From contig OX291551.1 of the NCBI GenBank assembly GCA_946406115.1, forward strand, positions 11,780,001-11,844,000: DNA of 64,000 nt, read 5' to 3'. Under the pieces are notes generated by a model that saw only the letters and a program-made list of their open reading frames with translations, searched no databases and was not told the origin of the DNA. Each line of letters starts with the position of its first letter. Within the stretch, counting starts at the first letter, position 1. This stretch comes from Apoda limacodes. Its lineage: Eukaryota; Arthropoda; Insecta; Lepidoptera; Limacodidae. The position numbers and the translations under genes were made by a program. Shown one piece after another: positions 1 to 12,707 of the stretch.

Positions 1-1274
1 AACTGGTGTTCGTTTGCTGAATTATACTGGCTTAATTGTTACACATGGAGATAGACTTTCATTTAACCTTTACCGAGAAATACTCCAAACCAGAAAATTA
101 ATTTATACACGATCCTTTTATAATTTGGTTCAAAGATTAAAGCTTCTCTTTAATATTTAACTTATTTCAGCAGATTGAAAGGCGTTTAAAACATATAGTC
201 TGCTTTAGGGGCTTTTTAGTGGATTTCTTTCTGAGGTAACACACATTAAAATAAAAACATATACAAACGAATTGAGAACTTCCGCCTTTTTTTTAAATCG
301 GAACAAAATAACATATTCTGAGAATGTAATAGACAAAAATAATATAATTAGGCAAATAAAAAATCTCAAAAATGGTTACGGGTCCATTTACAAGGACGTT
401 TAAAACCTTGTCGGCCGGCAAACCGATTTGAGAGTTTGAATGGCATTTCACATATTTGCCAGTATTTTTTAAATATCTAGTAAGATAAGACTTGTTTTCT
501 TTAATTCCTAGATATGACATTTCGGGTTCTTATTAAATTGAAGATTCCAAAACTAAAACGCAGAAAAAGTAATGTTATATTATATTAAATCAAGATCGTC
601 AAACTCTCGAAGCGGTCGGTAATTTCCAAAGGCCACTTTAGTGGTTAGAAACTGCCCGCTAGCGGTCCCTTTTCAATCAGTTTCATTCAACTGATTGGAT
701 CTATCAAATATAGTATTTTATTGGAAATCAGAGTGCTTCATAGAAAGCTTCAAAATCACATATGATTTTATAAAGATAACATTCTGGAAATGTTACGTAT
801 ATATTGTCTAATTGAATCCCCATTTCTTTCCGGAAATTGTACAGAAATTTAATTTTCTGATAACAAGCTATACTTTTTGTATTTCTGGAAAAATATCGCA
901 TTACATGTTTTTAGTTACTTTTTACACATACAGATAAACTGTCTCACCTAGTGACTAGTTAACTAAATAGTTTTAGCAATATCTTTGATTTAGTTAGATG
1001 GAAGAGATAGATCATACACATGTAAAGATCATGCACATGTAAATGTGAAGTCTTGTAAAATTATATGGAATAAAAATTTCTACTGAGGTCGGACTTCAAC
1101 TTTATGCTACTATGCCATTTAGCATTAGCAGCGAATAGGCAAACACACTTAGCTGTGTGGGCCATTTTGTATTTAGATTTACATTTATTTAATATAATTT
1201 AGGTATGATTAAGTTAAATATTTTTTAAGGATAATGAACTGTGAAATGTTTTTGTGTTTTACAACCACGGTAAA
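1..1274. other. AT-rich DNA, no gene recognised
   Basis: I see no convincing coding sequence on either strand. A short stretch at 256-300 resembles the end of the dispersed repeat better preserved at 52110-52155 (pattern GAGAACTTCC-GCC followed by a T run), but it is too short to call firmly. Confidence 0.5.
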
Positions 1275-1502
1275 GCTGGATTCTGCCACCTAACTTCGAC
1301 GTTAACCAATCGCTAAAAATGGAAGATTGTATGGAAATTTTCTATCGTCAGGTATTTTTAAAGTTAACCAGCTAGTGGTTTGCTGAACTTTGACGGGCCG
1401 GTTAAGTTTAAAAATAGCTGACTTTGCAAATGTTCATACAATCTCCCGTTTTTGACGACTGGTTAACGTCAAAGTTAGTTGGTGCAAGTGGTGCAACCCA
1501 GC
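1275..1502. mobile_element. MITE-like element with long terminal inverted repeats
   Basis: The left end reads GCTGGATTCTGCCACCTAAC, then TTCGACGTTAACCA. The right end is its imperfect reverse complement (TGGTTAACGTCAAAGTTAG ... GCAACCCAGC). A second inverted block lies further in (GGAAGATTGTATGGA against TCATACAATCTCCC). The element is about 228 bp with no coding capacity, so it is a non-autonomous DNA element able to fold almost end to end. No target-site duplication is obvious, so the superfamily is not assigned. Confidence 0.75.
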
Positions 1503-2458
1503 CTATGTAATACATATATATATAATTTCCGAATTCTAAAATTTTCCTATAGTGAAACTTTTTAAATAGGTACTTACTCGGTTTACAAGTTTTCAGATAG
1601 TTCGTCCTTGTTAATAATTCTAATTCTACCGAACCTCTGATTGAATTCTTTGACAGCTTATTCTTCCCGAGGTCTATTAGTATTAGATAAGATAAGATAA
1701 ATATAAGTTTACCTCTAATTATTATAAAGCTGGTATTTATAACTTATGTGATCTATATAAATCCATCTTAGTCCACATACAATGCTTGTGTACGTCCAGA
1801 TACATTGCTTATGTGGGTTTATATAATAAGAAATCTTGCAAAATTTTATTAGAACAATGCAAAAACAGCGAAATTGGCTGTGACATACTGACGGAAAGAC
1901 ATGAAGAAATCCTAAGGGTTGCGTTTTTAACATTTAACTACAGAACCCCAATAACAGAACATAGTAAGTACATGAAATAAATAAAGAAAATATTTTAATT
2001 TCCGGCAAATAACAAATGCGTTTTTGAGTTGTACAAAACGCTCATTAAGGTAAAACATAAAACGAATTTTCAATTGTAAATGTAATATACTTTTTGAGCT
2101 TGCAAGTCGACCTTTTCTTGTAACTCATTATTCATGGTAATTAAATGTTCACACTTAGTGAGCGTCAGCTTTGACCCGAGAGTCATTCAACGAGCCCTTT
2201 TCAATTATTAACCAAGCATATTTAATTATCGTTTAATTAAGATTACCTGACCTGTTCAATGTATTTCACCGTTTTTAGGGTACTATTTAACAGTAGTAGG
2301 TAGAAGCCAGATTTTTTTTTACAGAATAGGTACACGACTAACGTACAAACATGACGGTTCAAAAACATCACATAACGATGCAACCAGTTACTTATTTCTT
2401 TGTTCTTGAGTATTTTCAGAATCATTCTATGTTTTACATTTAAGTTACCTATGTGTAC
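1503..2458. other. AT-rich DNA, no gene recognised
   Basis: Only a short (GATAA)n tract at about 1685-1700 stands out. Reading frames of 60-72 codons occur on both strands but show no domain and overlap each other. Confidence 0.5.
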
Positions 2459-2492
2459 CCAAGAAGCTTATATCCATATATAAGCTTCTTGG
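2459..2492. repeat. Perfect 15-bp hairpin
   Basis: CCAAGAAGCTTATAT (2459-2473) is followed by a four-base spacer and its exact reverse complement (2478-2492). It is isolated and associated with no visible gene; it could be a chance palindrome or the relic of a terminal inverted repeat. Confidence 0.8.
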
Positions 2493-2557
2493 TAGTAACT
2501 ATAAAAATCTTGAGTATGATTTCGAAACACGAAATGTAATGCAGGACATATTGATAG

Positions 2558-2765
2558 ATATATACTTTATTGCACTTCAAAAATGAATTATAAACAAATT
2601 AAAATTTAGAAATCAACTTATAAGTAGTATACAATCAGACGGTCTTATCGCTCATAAGCGATCTCTACCAGACAACCTTTGGGTAGAAAACGAAAAATAT
2701 ACAGAAAAGGTAGGTGATGCATAACTAAATTTATACCTAGGTATTAACGTTAAAAGAGAACATAA
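2558..2765 (-). mobile_element. 3' end of a LINE (same family as 36845-38970)
   Basis: This stretch matches the 3' untranslated region of the LINE at 36845-38970. Both carry CTTTATTGCAC at the outer end, then CTTATCGCT-AAGCGATCTCTACCAG, ACAACCTTTGGGTAGA or CAACCTTTGGGTAGAG, and AGGTAGGTGAT. Only the untranslated tail is present, as expected for a heavily 5'-truncated retrotransposed copy on the minus strand. Confidence 0.85.
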
Positions 2766-3756
2766 TATATTATATATAATATTTTAGTAGTATGTTTTAG
2801 TATTTATCTGTAGTTCTTTATTCGCATGTCTTGACGCTTGCGTATATTGGCTAATTTTACGTAGTAGGAGGAGTTGCCCTAGCACCTACTACTGGGCAAA
2901 TGTAGATATTACCTCAATTATTTGATGCTTAATCGATTGAATGTCACAGTACTAAAGGATAAAGGTTGTTACAATGTACACATGCTATGTGTTGAGCGTA
3001 AGTTTCGTGCATAAAAAAAGATGGGAGTGGTCGAAAGCTAAAATTATTTCACGTGATGACGTTTCCAATACAAATGGACCCACACAGCTAACGTAACAAC
3101 AGAAAATTAACAAAAACAAAAATATTTTTTTTTGAAAACTAAATCAAACAAACCTGATTTGTGGTTCTCAAGTTATAAGGGTAATAACAGACAGATATAT
3201 AGCGTTTAATAATATCCTGGAATATACGAAAAATAATGGATGAAATACTTTTTATATACTTGTAAAAGTAAAATGCGCAAAAGTTTGTTTTTATCTACCG
3301 ATACAATAGTATGACTTCATAAAATATTTGACGTTTGAGTAAAAACAAAAATTTTCTTAGGGTGAAATAGATACGGAAAAAATGGCTGAAATTAAACATG
3401 ATCTTATATTCCAGCTATTCTGATTAATAATAACAAAATAGAATTTTAAATACATAATATATATATATGACTCTGATCTGCAGAGAGTTTTCTATTTTCT
3501 AATTCTTTTTGGAAACTCTTTATATAATAAAGTAGACATAATTGCAACCTATTGCAAATCAGCAAGTAATTTTTAACCAAAAACATCTATACTACATAGA
3601 ACTTGTTTGTTTTTACATTTGTGAGGTCACGACTTTCACGGTCTATTCTTCAAAACGTGAGTTGCAACAAAAATACAGACGTGACTTTGTATTCTAAATT
3701 CTTTGCAGGCGAATTCGCGGTCACTAACTTGTTTCGTAATCTATGCACGTGTATAA
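2766..3756. other. AT-rich DNA, no gene recognised
   Basis: No coding sequence, RNA gene or recognised repeat was found here apart from short AT microsatellite tracts. Confidence 0.5.
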
Positions 3757-4025
3757 TCTATACTAATATTATAAATGCGAAAGTAACTCTGTCGGTCTGT
3801 CTGTCTGTCTGTAACCTCTTCACGCCTAAGCCACCGTACCGATTAAGATTAAATTTGGCATGGAGATAGTTTGTGTCCTGGGAAAGAAAAAGGAAAAGAA
3901 AGGAAAGGCTACTTGAAAAAGTCTAGTTTAAGTCGTTTTTTTTCTATAATTGAGGAGTTTGCGTTGAAATCCTACGCCTATAACCGAATTAAGGGCGAGT
4001 GAAACCGCGGGAAAAAGCCAGCTAG
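3757..4025 (+). mobile_element. Non-autonomous Helitron-like element
   Basis: It begins TCTATACTAATATTATAAAT, contains a run of GTCTGTCT repeats and a CCGATT-containing centre, and ends AAGCCAGCTAG. The flanks are A on the left and T on the right. A TC start, CTRR end and A/T insertion site are the Helitron signature. Lepidopteran genomes carry a large non-autonomous family with this start. There is no coding capacity. A closely related copy lies at 54072-54467. Confidence 0.8.
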
Positions 4026-5556
4026 TGATAATTACGTATGATTCAGTTGGAACATTGTGTCCTTTATGTTCGCACACATTTAATTAGAGTGTTACTACTC
4101 CACTGCGGACAAGCCTAATTGTTTCATGCAGACAAAGTACAATGTGCTTAATTAACTGTCTAACAAACAGATTTCGAAATCGAAATTGTCTAAAACAGTT
4201 CCGTTTACTAATTCAGAACTTCACACATGCAGTAATTCTAATGGTAAAAATACTTCGTTATTTCTTTATGTAATTTTTGTGTTACTTACGGACCCGCGCG
4301 CGCCTTCGCTTTTATGGGTAAGAAGACCACTTAGAAGGGTTTCGTACCTACCACCATTTACGTAATTTAAAAACTCAAACAAAAAAAAGTGTGCCTTTAA
4401 GCGATCACCCATCCAATTACTGACCAAGTCCGACGTTGCTTAACTTTTTCTGTGTTACTGTTTCGCTTAATAATAGCTAGATGGCGCTGTAACGGTGATT
4501 TAAGATGGTAAATAGCTCGAGCCCGTCTTACACTTGGCCGGGTTTATTATTATGCTGTCATACTTGCTCACACACACTATGATCACTGCAAGAATAAAGA
4601 CGGACAAACATGGCGAAACTATAAGGGTTTCTTGTAGACTACGGAACTCTAAAAATTAAAAACTAGCTCAATTTTAATGGCAATCTTTAATTACCTTATA
4701 TAAAAGCCAAACATTTGGTTATGTGTGATACAATAACAATTACAATAATAACAATACCAAGATACTATTTGATTTTGTGGCTTAAAAATATTATTTTAAT
4801 GATTTATTTGGTGCCAAATATACAACGAGATTGAATTGATTGGAGCGTCGAGAGTAACACAGAGACGAACAACTCAGCATTCACTATTTTGGTATTGGGT
4901 CTACCGTTTTTCAAAGTTTGAAACATAAAGCCTTTCATCACCTTGCAAATTTCTTCAATACTGTCTTTTCTTCTGTCCCTGCCAATTCAAATGTTTCAAA
5001 TTCAAAAAGATCTAACTAGTTCCGTTTTGGGTACACGTTCTTATTATAAAGAACGTATTGTAATCCTTGCTAAACCTCACCTTAATATTTATGTACTCTG
5101 CACCTACGAAATTATAATGTTCAATTCCTGGATGCGATTTCACAAGTACCCGATCCATTGTGCCACGTACTCTCTACTCGTATGTAAGAAAATTAAATTA
5201 AAAAAACCTAACTAAAAAAAGTCGTGAGTCACTGTGCCACTTATTACCGGAGGACTGTCCACTTGTATGTGTTCCTGGCACCCACTAAATACACATGCAT
5301 GCGACTACGGCTCTACCTTGACCATTTTTGTACCTATACATTTCTTGATTTCTGTCTGAATTATTTTCTTATTTCGTAATTTTGAAATCCCTTTTATATT
5401 TCCGTAGTGGGGTTACAGTTTTTTAAACTTTTTTTTTATTAAATGCTTAGTATGTGACTTGCTGTGTTATAATTTTTATTCATTTTCATGATCTATCCTT
5501 TTTGCGCTCCAGCTATTTATTAAACCTACTATTTAATGTACAATTTCCATCCAATT
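4026..5556. other. AT-rich DNA, no gene recognised
   Basis: An open frame of 90 codons at 4943-5215 on the plus strand has no recognisable domain, no splice context and low-complexity composition. I do not call it a gene. Confidence 0.5.
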
Positions 5557-5867
5557 AGACATAGACATAGACAGACATTTATTTGGCACCAGAAAACACA
5601 CACAATATAAAACAAAACACAAAAATACAAAAAATTTAAAACATACGAACAAAAAAAATAATAATTTTAAAAGCAGGACTATACAGAATATTGTGAGTGC
5701 TATGATGCCAAAGTTGTGTATTGTTAAATATATAATTATACTTACTTATAATGATAACTAATTGCATATAAATATAAAAGATAAATTAAAAAATATGAGC
5801 ATACATATAAGATAAACATATCCATTCATGCGTGCATATAAATACATTTACACATACATATACATAT

Positions 5868-5873
<6 letters not shown>

Positions 5874-5908
<35 letters not shown>
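5874..5908. repeat. (TA)n microsatellite
   Basis: An uninterrupted AT dinucleotide run inside the 3' untranslated region of the surrounding LINE. Confidence 0.95.
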
Positions 5909-5916
<8 letters not shown>

Positions 5917-5929
5917 AATCATTACCTTA

Positions 5930-8572
5930 CTATAACTTGGCAAGAATTATATTTGAGAGTTGATTTTGGCCACTGCAAATTAAACTCTGTTTTTGAAATT
6001 CCAAAAAATATCTTTTTAATTTTGACTTAAAAGTTTTTAAATTATTCAGATTGCGAATAGGTGGAGGTATATTGTTCCAACACTTGGTGGCCGAGTATCT
6101 AAAACTGCCTCGAAAAGCGGTCGTGCGGTGCTGAGGTATTTTTAATACGCTGTCAATGGTTCTCATACTCCGCACTTTGTCTTCTCTACGCCAAATAAAT
6201 TTTATATTTAGGTATTCTGGTTTACCGAATTTTACTACGCCAAACATAAGTGTCGCCAGGTGCAATTCCCTACGAGAATTCATGTTGAGCATATCTGCGT
6301 TATTTAAATATGGGCTCACGTGACTACGTGAAGGGATATAAAAAGCGAACCTAGCACACGCATTTTGTACTCGTTGGACTACCCGTGAAGTTTTTGCCAG
6401 CAACCTGGGGCCATAAACAACATCGGCATAACTTATCTTATTTAGGATTAACGAGTCACAGAGTCTTATGCGTAGGTCCTCACTGAGAAAGCCACGTACT
6501 CGGTATAATACCTTTAACCTATAGAAGCAATTTCGAGCGATCCATCGTCCATCAGCACGCCGAGGTTTCGAGTTTCTGTGACGCGTTCAATCTGTTCACC
6601 GTGAATACGTATAGCGGGACTGTTTGCGAGCACACGGTCTATCTGGAGCTTCGATCCCAATACCATGTACTTAGACTTGATCGGGTTTAGTACCAAAGAG
6701 TTTTTCTCCGACCACAACGATATTCTGTGCAAGTCTTCGTTTATTTTAGCTACCGCAACGTCGGTTTCATTTGGGTCAAAAGACAAATACAATTGTATGT
6801 CGTCCGCGTACAAATGATACCTACAGTGCAAGATTTTGCTACAAATATCGGCTGTATATAAAATGAAAAGGATAGGCCCCAAAATAGAACCTTGGGGTAC
6901 TCCCCTGGTGAGAGGGTATGGGGTCGAAAGCTGCCGGATGCCATCAGTTCGATTTATGCCAACAATTTGAGTACGATTAATTAAATAACTTGAAAACCAT
7001 TTCACTGTGTTGTGTTCAAATCCGTAATAACTTAGTTTGGACAGCAGAAAAGGAACACTTATGCAGTCGAAAGCACGTGAAAAGTCGAGAAGTACCATAA
7101 TTGTTCCCCTTCCTATATCCTGTGAAGCCAAGATGTTATCCACCACATCGATAAGAGCCGTAGCAGTGCTGCGACTTTCTAAAACCTGACTGAAAAACAG
7201 GTAGCATATTTTTGTTCTCTAAGTAAGGGGTAATTTGCATGCACACAGCTCTTTCTAAAATCTTTGAAAGGCAACAAGGAATACTGATAGGTCGTAGATC
7301 CTTAAAATATGAGACTTCTTTGCCTTTGGGCAAAGGTGTCACTAGAGCTACCTTCCAGGCATCGGGAAAGGTGGATGTTAGTATAGACATATTGACAATT
7401 GATGTAATGACTTCTAGCGTGTATGGAAGAGTAAGTATCAACATATCTAAAGAGATGCTATCACTACCTAAAGCATTTGATTTTAGCGACTTTATTATTT
7501 TTGCTACTATGCCTTTGTCCAATAGGCTTCAATATAAATGACGAGTCAGTATGCCTGTTAAATTCGAAGTAGGTCATATCAGATAAAGATGTAGTACTAG
7601 TTCCAGGCACTGTGCAAAAATGACGATTTATTTCATTTGGATTATTTATATGGTTAGGAAGGTCAGCATCACGCGATTTGCCAGTGACATTAACGGTGTT
7701 TTTGAGATTTTTCCAGAGAGCTCGAGAGTTGTTTATGTTTTGATTTATGTATTGATTAAAATAGGCACGTTTTTCATTATTTATAGCAGAGTTGACACAT
7801 TTTTTTAGCTCTTTGTAATAGTCCTTATGTTTTGCCAGACCGGTAGCTCGATAACGCTTATGACTCTCATTTCTTAAAAGCATCATCTGTCTCACCGTGT
7901 AAGTAATCCAAGGGAGAGATTTTTCCTTGGCTATTACGCTTTTTACCGGAGCAAAGAAATCGAAAAGTGTAAGTATTATAAAATTAAATCTAGATATCAT
8001 GTGGTTTACGTCTGACAAGTGCGTAATTGAATCCCAGTCGATCGCATTAATTTCTCTATTAAAAATATTAAAATCTATATCTTTAATGGAACGGAATGTA
8101 AAACGACGTGAAGTACGTTTTAGTTTTTTTATATGCATTTCGCAAGTCAAAAAGGCATGATTACTTAAACTAGGTATATAATCTACAAGTGAATTAAGCA
8201 TTGGAAAGTCACTACAAATTAAATCTATTTGGGTTTCACTATGTCCGGTAAAATGAGTAGGTTTGTTTATATATTGTGTCAAATTTAAATATTGAATAAA
8301 ATTATTGAATTTAGTGAAGTTCAAATCGGAAATTAACAAATTTATATTGAAATCACCTAACAATATTAAGTAATCATTATCAGGAAAAGATACGATCGTG
8401 TCGGTCAAAGTGTCAAAAAAGGTATCGACATCGAGCCACGGCGGTCGATAAGCGGTACCCACATTGAATTTTATGCCGTTTACCGTCAATCTCAGCCACA
8501 TTTGTTCGACGAGTGACGTAGCGGGGTGCTTACACACTCGCACAGTAAGTCCGCGCCGCACAATTCTTACAG
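5930..8572 (-). pseudogene. LINE ORF2 (endonuclease-reverse transcriptase), frameshifted
   Basis: ORF2 encodes the apurinic-type endonuclease and reverse transcriptase that nick target DNA and prime cDNA synthesis. Visible in order: the C-terminal half of the endonuclease (8155-8572) with a GDFN box near 8350 and an SNH box near 8160, where the family normally has SDH; a linker; then reverse transcriptase with the RPISIPCCLSKILERAV and FQSGFR boxes (7136-7522), DFSRAFDCI, GVPQGSILGPILF and an intact YADD box (6514-7146); then the C-terminal thumb-type region ending in KTFKSKLKRYF (5930-6520). The frame changes near 7515, again near 7175, and again near 6515. No start codon belongs to the fragment because it is 5'-truncated. 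It cannot make a working protein as it stands. Confidence 0.92.
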
Positions 8573-8600
8573 ACAGACATAAGTCAAGTCACTTATCACA

Positions 8601-8790
8601 AAGCACAATAAGTAAGTACCTGGTCTTTCTTTATTGTGCATATCCTATCCTCTTGCTTTGCTACAAATAAGGCAAATCTATCCCCCATTTTCCCAACCCA
8701 ATCCTGACTTTCTTCTTATTGTTTGTCTTTAACAGACAATGGGGGTATATTCTGGCCCAGATCTGTTATTTTACGCCTTACGCTACCTTA
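8601..8790. other. Flank of the truncated LINE, no gene recognised
   Basis: This contains a CCCCCATTTTCCC/GGGGGTATATT-type imperfect hairpin at about 8680-8750. No coding features are visible. Confidence 0.4.
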
Positions 8791-8839
8791 GTCCAGATAC
8801 TCTACATCAAAAGCAGCGGCGGCAATAGACTCGCTCACC

Positions 8840-8945
8840 CCCTGTCACGTAGAGTTAAAGTGGTTGGTAAAAAGAGGCTGTTCCCTACAGCATGATGCAG
8901 GTATCCAGCCACTGGTTATCCCCTTCTGTGGATAAAAACTAAAAA
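8840..8945 (+). repeat. Dispersed repeat, pair member with 49110-49200
   Basis: It shares TAAAGTGGTTG, then TATCCAGCCACT, then a TCTG-GGAYAAAA pattern with 49117-49195 in the same order and orientation. Both copies are short and non-coding. The family is not recognised. Confidence 0.6.
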
Positions 8946-9925
8946 ATGCAATGCCGTTAAAATATGCAATCTGAATGAGACGTAAATAAAATTTACATGA
9001 TCAATGTAAATACATAGCTGATCTAAACCTGAAAACAACTTAGATTTATGTGAATTCACAAACACCATTCCCGAACAAGTTAAAACATTCAAAGCTGTGA
9101 AGATAAACACTTAAAACTTGGTGTTCTTTACGAGTATTCGACGATGCTTGTTCAAAACTATCTGGGTTATTTAACAATACTACTGAATACTAACTTAACT
9201 TTAATCATTTGTGTATTCAATTTTTATGAGAAATATGTTAACATTTTAAATCGAGTCATTATTTTTTATTAAAAATTAAGATACAGGTGAGAAAAGACTT
9301 AAGTCTCCTTTCTCTAAGGGGACGCCGATACCCCTATGGTAGGGGTAAACAACAACTAAAGCAACAACGGATGGATGTCTAAGAGGATATAAAATAAAAA
9401 CCGTCCAACTCCGTGTCATACGCGCATTAAGTAAGGGTTCCGTAGAATGAGAATTACTGCGGATATTTGAAAAACGTGTAAACCGATTTTGTTCAAACCC
9501 AGAACCGCCAAGCACCGCCATCTATTCCAACACGTTATTTAAACGTAAACATTTAGAAATAATATAATTAAGCGTGTTATGATTTTATTTTTTGACAATT
9601 TAACATGGTTTATAAACTCATGTAAACTGTTTAACACAGCTAACAACTTTGTCTAATTAATTTTCGATGGAATTTGAAAGATTTCGTCCAAACCCCGTAG
9701 ACTTTTCTAAGTACATTTTATAAGTTGGTCTATTATTCGGTAGCTTGTAGGGCCTACATAGCTTAAATATTTAGCAAACACATCCCTGAATCTAAAAATT
9801 TTTTTTTACACATCCGCAACATTTTTGAACGAGCTATTCAGCGACACTTTATATATTTGATAGACTTTATTTTACCATTTCGTTTGCGTCATAAATTAAT
9901 TACAGCTTTCTACGATTAAGAGTTT
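8946..9925. other. AT-rich DNA, no gene recognised
   Basis: No coding or RNA gene is seen. A GGTTCCGTAGAATGAGAATT fragment near 9438 may be a scrap of the dispersed repeat described at 18600-19165. Confidence 0.45.
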
Positions 9926-10015
9926 CTGAACTGAGCCGTTGACGGACAGACAGACGGACAGATGGACTGACTTGGTAAAAGTCTAAGGGTTCCTTGTTGA
10001 ATAAGGAACCCCAAA
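9926..10015 (+). repeat. 3' end of the GAGTC-palindrome dispersed repeat (family A)
   Basis: A run of ACGGACAGACAGACGGACAG is followed shortly by AAGGGTTCCTTGTTGAATAA and GGAACCCC. This is the 3' end pattern of the abundant lepidopteran repeat whose most complete copy in this window is 18600-19165 (opposite strand). Confidence 0.7.
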
Positions 10016-10137
10016 ACTCTAACTGTGCTAATTGGAAATGATCAGACAGGTAAAACAACGCATGGCGCGATAGTTGACATATAGGCACCTATCGCAAACT
10101 TATCAAGTGAACAATAAGTTGGCATATGCAGCATTTA

Positions 10138-10535
10138 TCGTATGACTTCAATCCTTAACCCATGTCACATGCCTTAAGGCGCTCCGGACACTGACAGTCG
10201 TCCTTAGCTCTAGATTAGCGAGATATCACTACTACCCTGTCTGAATTCCCTGCAGGATTTTGAAGGTCAGATAGTAGTTTTTTCATATATCAACTAGAAT
10301 CTTCGTAGAATTGTGACCTTGATCGCTTCGAACCATTGGTTGAATAGCCCTGTTACCAGATTTATTTCTTTTTCGTATTTTGACATTTAATCAAGACGAT
10401 TAAAGAATACGTCATCAGCAAATAAAGTTCGAGTAGAGTAAAAACACTTAGATGTGCCAACTTTCATGATGACCGGTGAAACGGTCCGAACGGAGTTCAT
10501 TAAATTATTATATTAAATATCTTATCATATTATAA
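10138..10535. other. Unrecognised intergenic DNA
   Basis: A moderately GC-richer stretch at 10150-10290 may be repeat-derived. No open frame or RNA gene is supported. Confidence 0.4.
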
Positions 10536-10540
10536 TTATG

Positions 10541-10790
10541 CTTAGGACCTGGAGGAGCGATCTTTGCTCGTTTTTTTAACAACGCCATCTATGGTCAAGT
10601 AGCTAAAGTCAAGAAGAGTCATATTTTTTCAGTTTATCTTTGCATGAAAACACAGATAAAACGACGTCCCGAAACCCCCTGCATACTAAATTTTAATGAA
10701 AATTGTTGGAGCCGTTTCCGTGATTTAGATTATATACATATAGTAAGAATTGCTCGTTTAAAGGTTTCAGGTTTAAGATATTTATGTTGG
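10541..10790 (+). repeat. Dispersed repeat (family C), plus copy
   Basis: It contains AGGACCTGG, CTCGTTTTTTTAACAACGCC, ATCTATGGTCAAGTAGCT, AGAGTCATATTTTTTCAG and GATAAAACGACGT. The same blocks appear in reverse complement at 29800-30028. The extended tail here (GTTGGAGCCGTTTCC, GAATTGCTCGTTTAAAGG) is typical of a repeat widespread in lepidopteran genomes. It is non-coding. Confidence 0.75.
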
Positions 10791-10799
10791 ATGTGCAAA

Positions 10800-12060
10800 A
10801 CATTTTGTGTTAGGTACCTGGTATATAAATATATTTAATAATCTTCTAATAAAAAAGTAATAAAGATGGCAAAACGTCACTGTTTTTTTTTTATGTCCTG
10901 AGTAAGAGACACGAACATCAAAAGGAAAATAAATTGCTAAATCACTCTTGGAAAATGTGTTTTCCCGCAGCAGCCCTGTTTAGCCTCGTTGGCCAATTCT
11001 TGGATTCGTATTTTAATTAATTTTAAGTACCTCGTCCGAGAATCTTTCACGTTTCCGCCTCTACAACAATGTTCCCCACTTTATTGGTTCACGCAAACAA
11101 AGGTATATGCATCGACCAATATTTTGAGATGATTTTATAATTTTATTTACAATTAAATTAAATTTTAAATTAAATAAAAAATATTACCCTACCTAACCCC
11201 AAAAATAACTCCAGCATTGCAGTGGGCTAATTTACAAATGTTTACTATTTGTCGGATTAGCAAGGGTAGAATTTTATCCATTAATGTATCTTTCCATTAA
11301 TGTTAAAAAAAAACCAACTATTATGCAATTTCTAAATAAAAATGCAAAACGTTTTGGAGTGGAAATTATGTTAGAATATTCAAAATTTTTGTATCAAGCA
11401 GACAACAAAAAGTAGCAAAAATTGCATATTTAATTTCAATATTTCATTATATATTCTTCTTGTACAAATACATTGTTGCACAATGGCTGGCTTAATATCA
11501 TACAAGATTTTAAACAGAATTAGTGTAGGCAGTACAATAAATGTTTAATATATAATAATAATATATACAAATACTAAATAATGCCATTTACTATTTAATA
11601 TTTGCAACATTGTGTAAATCCTGCTACAACATGCGTCATCCATGACAGAATCTCGTGTAACGTATACCCGACACCTCATAAAATCCCGTAGTTGTATGAT
11701 GAACACGAGCCACACGACCTTCCGTACCTTCATAATCTTGGTTACCTGCGGAGATAAACTCAACGATACTTGAATGTCTACCTTAATCTCGGCTACAGCC
11801 AACATCACTCTACACTTTGTGTCATTTACTTAAATTTGTAAATTTCGTCTTGAACTTTACGTATGCCAGAAATCCTACCATACGTTACATTATGCATATT
11901 AATTACTAAGTATATTAAAATAAACATTATTGATGTAATTTGTCTTGAATAAATTAAACTTCTACATCCCGTATTACATTCTTACGTATCTTAGTTGGAC
12001 ATAAACTAATATTAGACTTTTGTAACCTAAAATTAAAATGGTGCAAATCGATGCTGGTTA
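10800..12060. other. AT-rich DNA, no gene recognised
   Basis: An 87-codon frame at 11545-11808 on the minus strand shows no recognisable domain. Nothing else is supported. Confidence 0.45.
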
Positions 12061-12299
12061 ATTCGATTGGGATCTGGACGCGCAATTCTTGAAGAATAAG
12101 AACGTTCTGGATGACACTTGACCATTGATGAGGAATTGGGACTCTGCTGCGTCAACGCGGATCCGGAAGCAAGTACACACGAGCTAGCAAGATTACAATA
12201 TTTTATATTGTCTACAAATTAAACAAGAAATATATAAAAAAAAATTTACAAACAAGCTATCATCAGACCTTGAAGATCAGAGTACGTATCAAGACAATT

Positions 12300-12530
12300 T
12301 AAACAAGCCCAATGATCCATGGGGTGCGTCGTTTCGTTACAGAGATCTTATGGCCTCCTTCCGGCTCCATCATCAGACCAGCTTTATGACATCATTATAT
12401 TGCATTGTCATCCTATTTACGTGTGTACGCAAAATTTGAATTCAACCGAACACCGGAAAGTGGGTCAAATTACCTCTACCATACGCATACATTCATACTC
12501 TCCAGACAGCGCCATTTGTGCAAACATTTC
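12300..12530 (+). repeat. Dispersed lepidopteran-type repeat
   Basis: It has the pattern CCTTCCGGCTCCATCATCAG, CCAGCTTTATGACATCATTA, TTGCATTGTCATCC and AAAGTGGGTCAAATTA. I recognise this as a common lepidopteran interspersed sequence. The class is not settled and there is no coding capacity. Overlapping frames of 74 codons in this interval are incidental. Confidence 0.55.
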
Positions 12531-12707
12531 AAGTTGTATTTGAAAAATAAAACTTCGAACACGTCCGACGATGTGACAAAGGATTTGTCAATACTTGTCG
12601 ATATCAGACAGAATAGAATCGTTGTATAAACTAGGATATAACAAATTTGTATAGGTTATAAAACAAAAAAGTTGTATTCGAAGTAGTAGTTAAACATTAA
12701 ATAATAT

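Larger units (their letters stand above)
5557..8600 (-). mobile_element. 5'-truncated CR1/Jockey-type LINE
   Basis: A minus-strand non-LTR retrotransposon of about 3 kb. The right (5') end starts inside the endonuclease domain near 8570-8600, so all of ORF1 and the first half of the endonuclease are missing. The left (3') end is a short-repeat tail, ATGTCT-type units on the minus strand (5557-5578), which is a common way for CR1-group elements to end instead of poly(A). The 3' untranslated region holds a (TA)n tract. Reverse transcriptase motifs are well preserved but frameshifted. Clade assignment is inference from motif style and tail type. Confidence 0.9.

Noticed and set aside
3603..3869. 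88-codon frame across the Helitron-like element start
   Set aside because: Half of it is the non-coding repeat; no independent support.
12361..12380. CATCATCAG on the minus strand as a hammerhead core
   Set aside because: No GAAA box or complementary stems on the minus strand nearby; part of a dispersed repeat.
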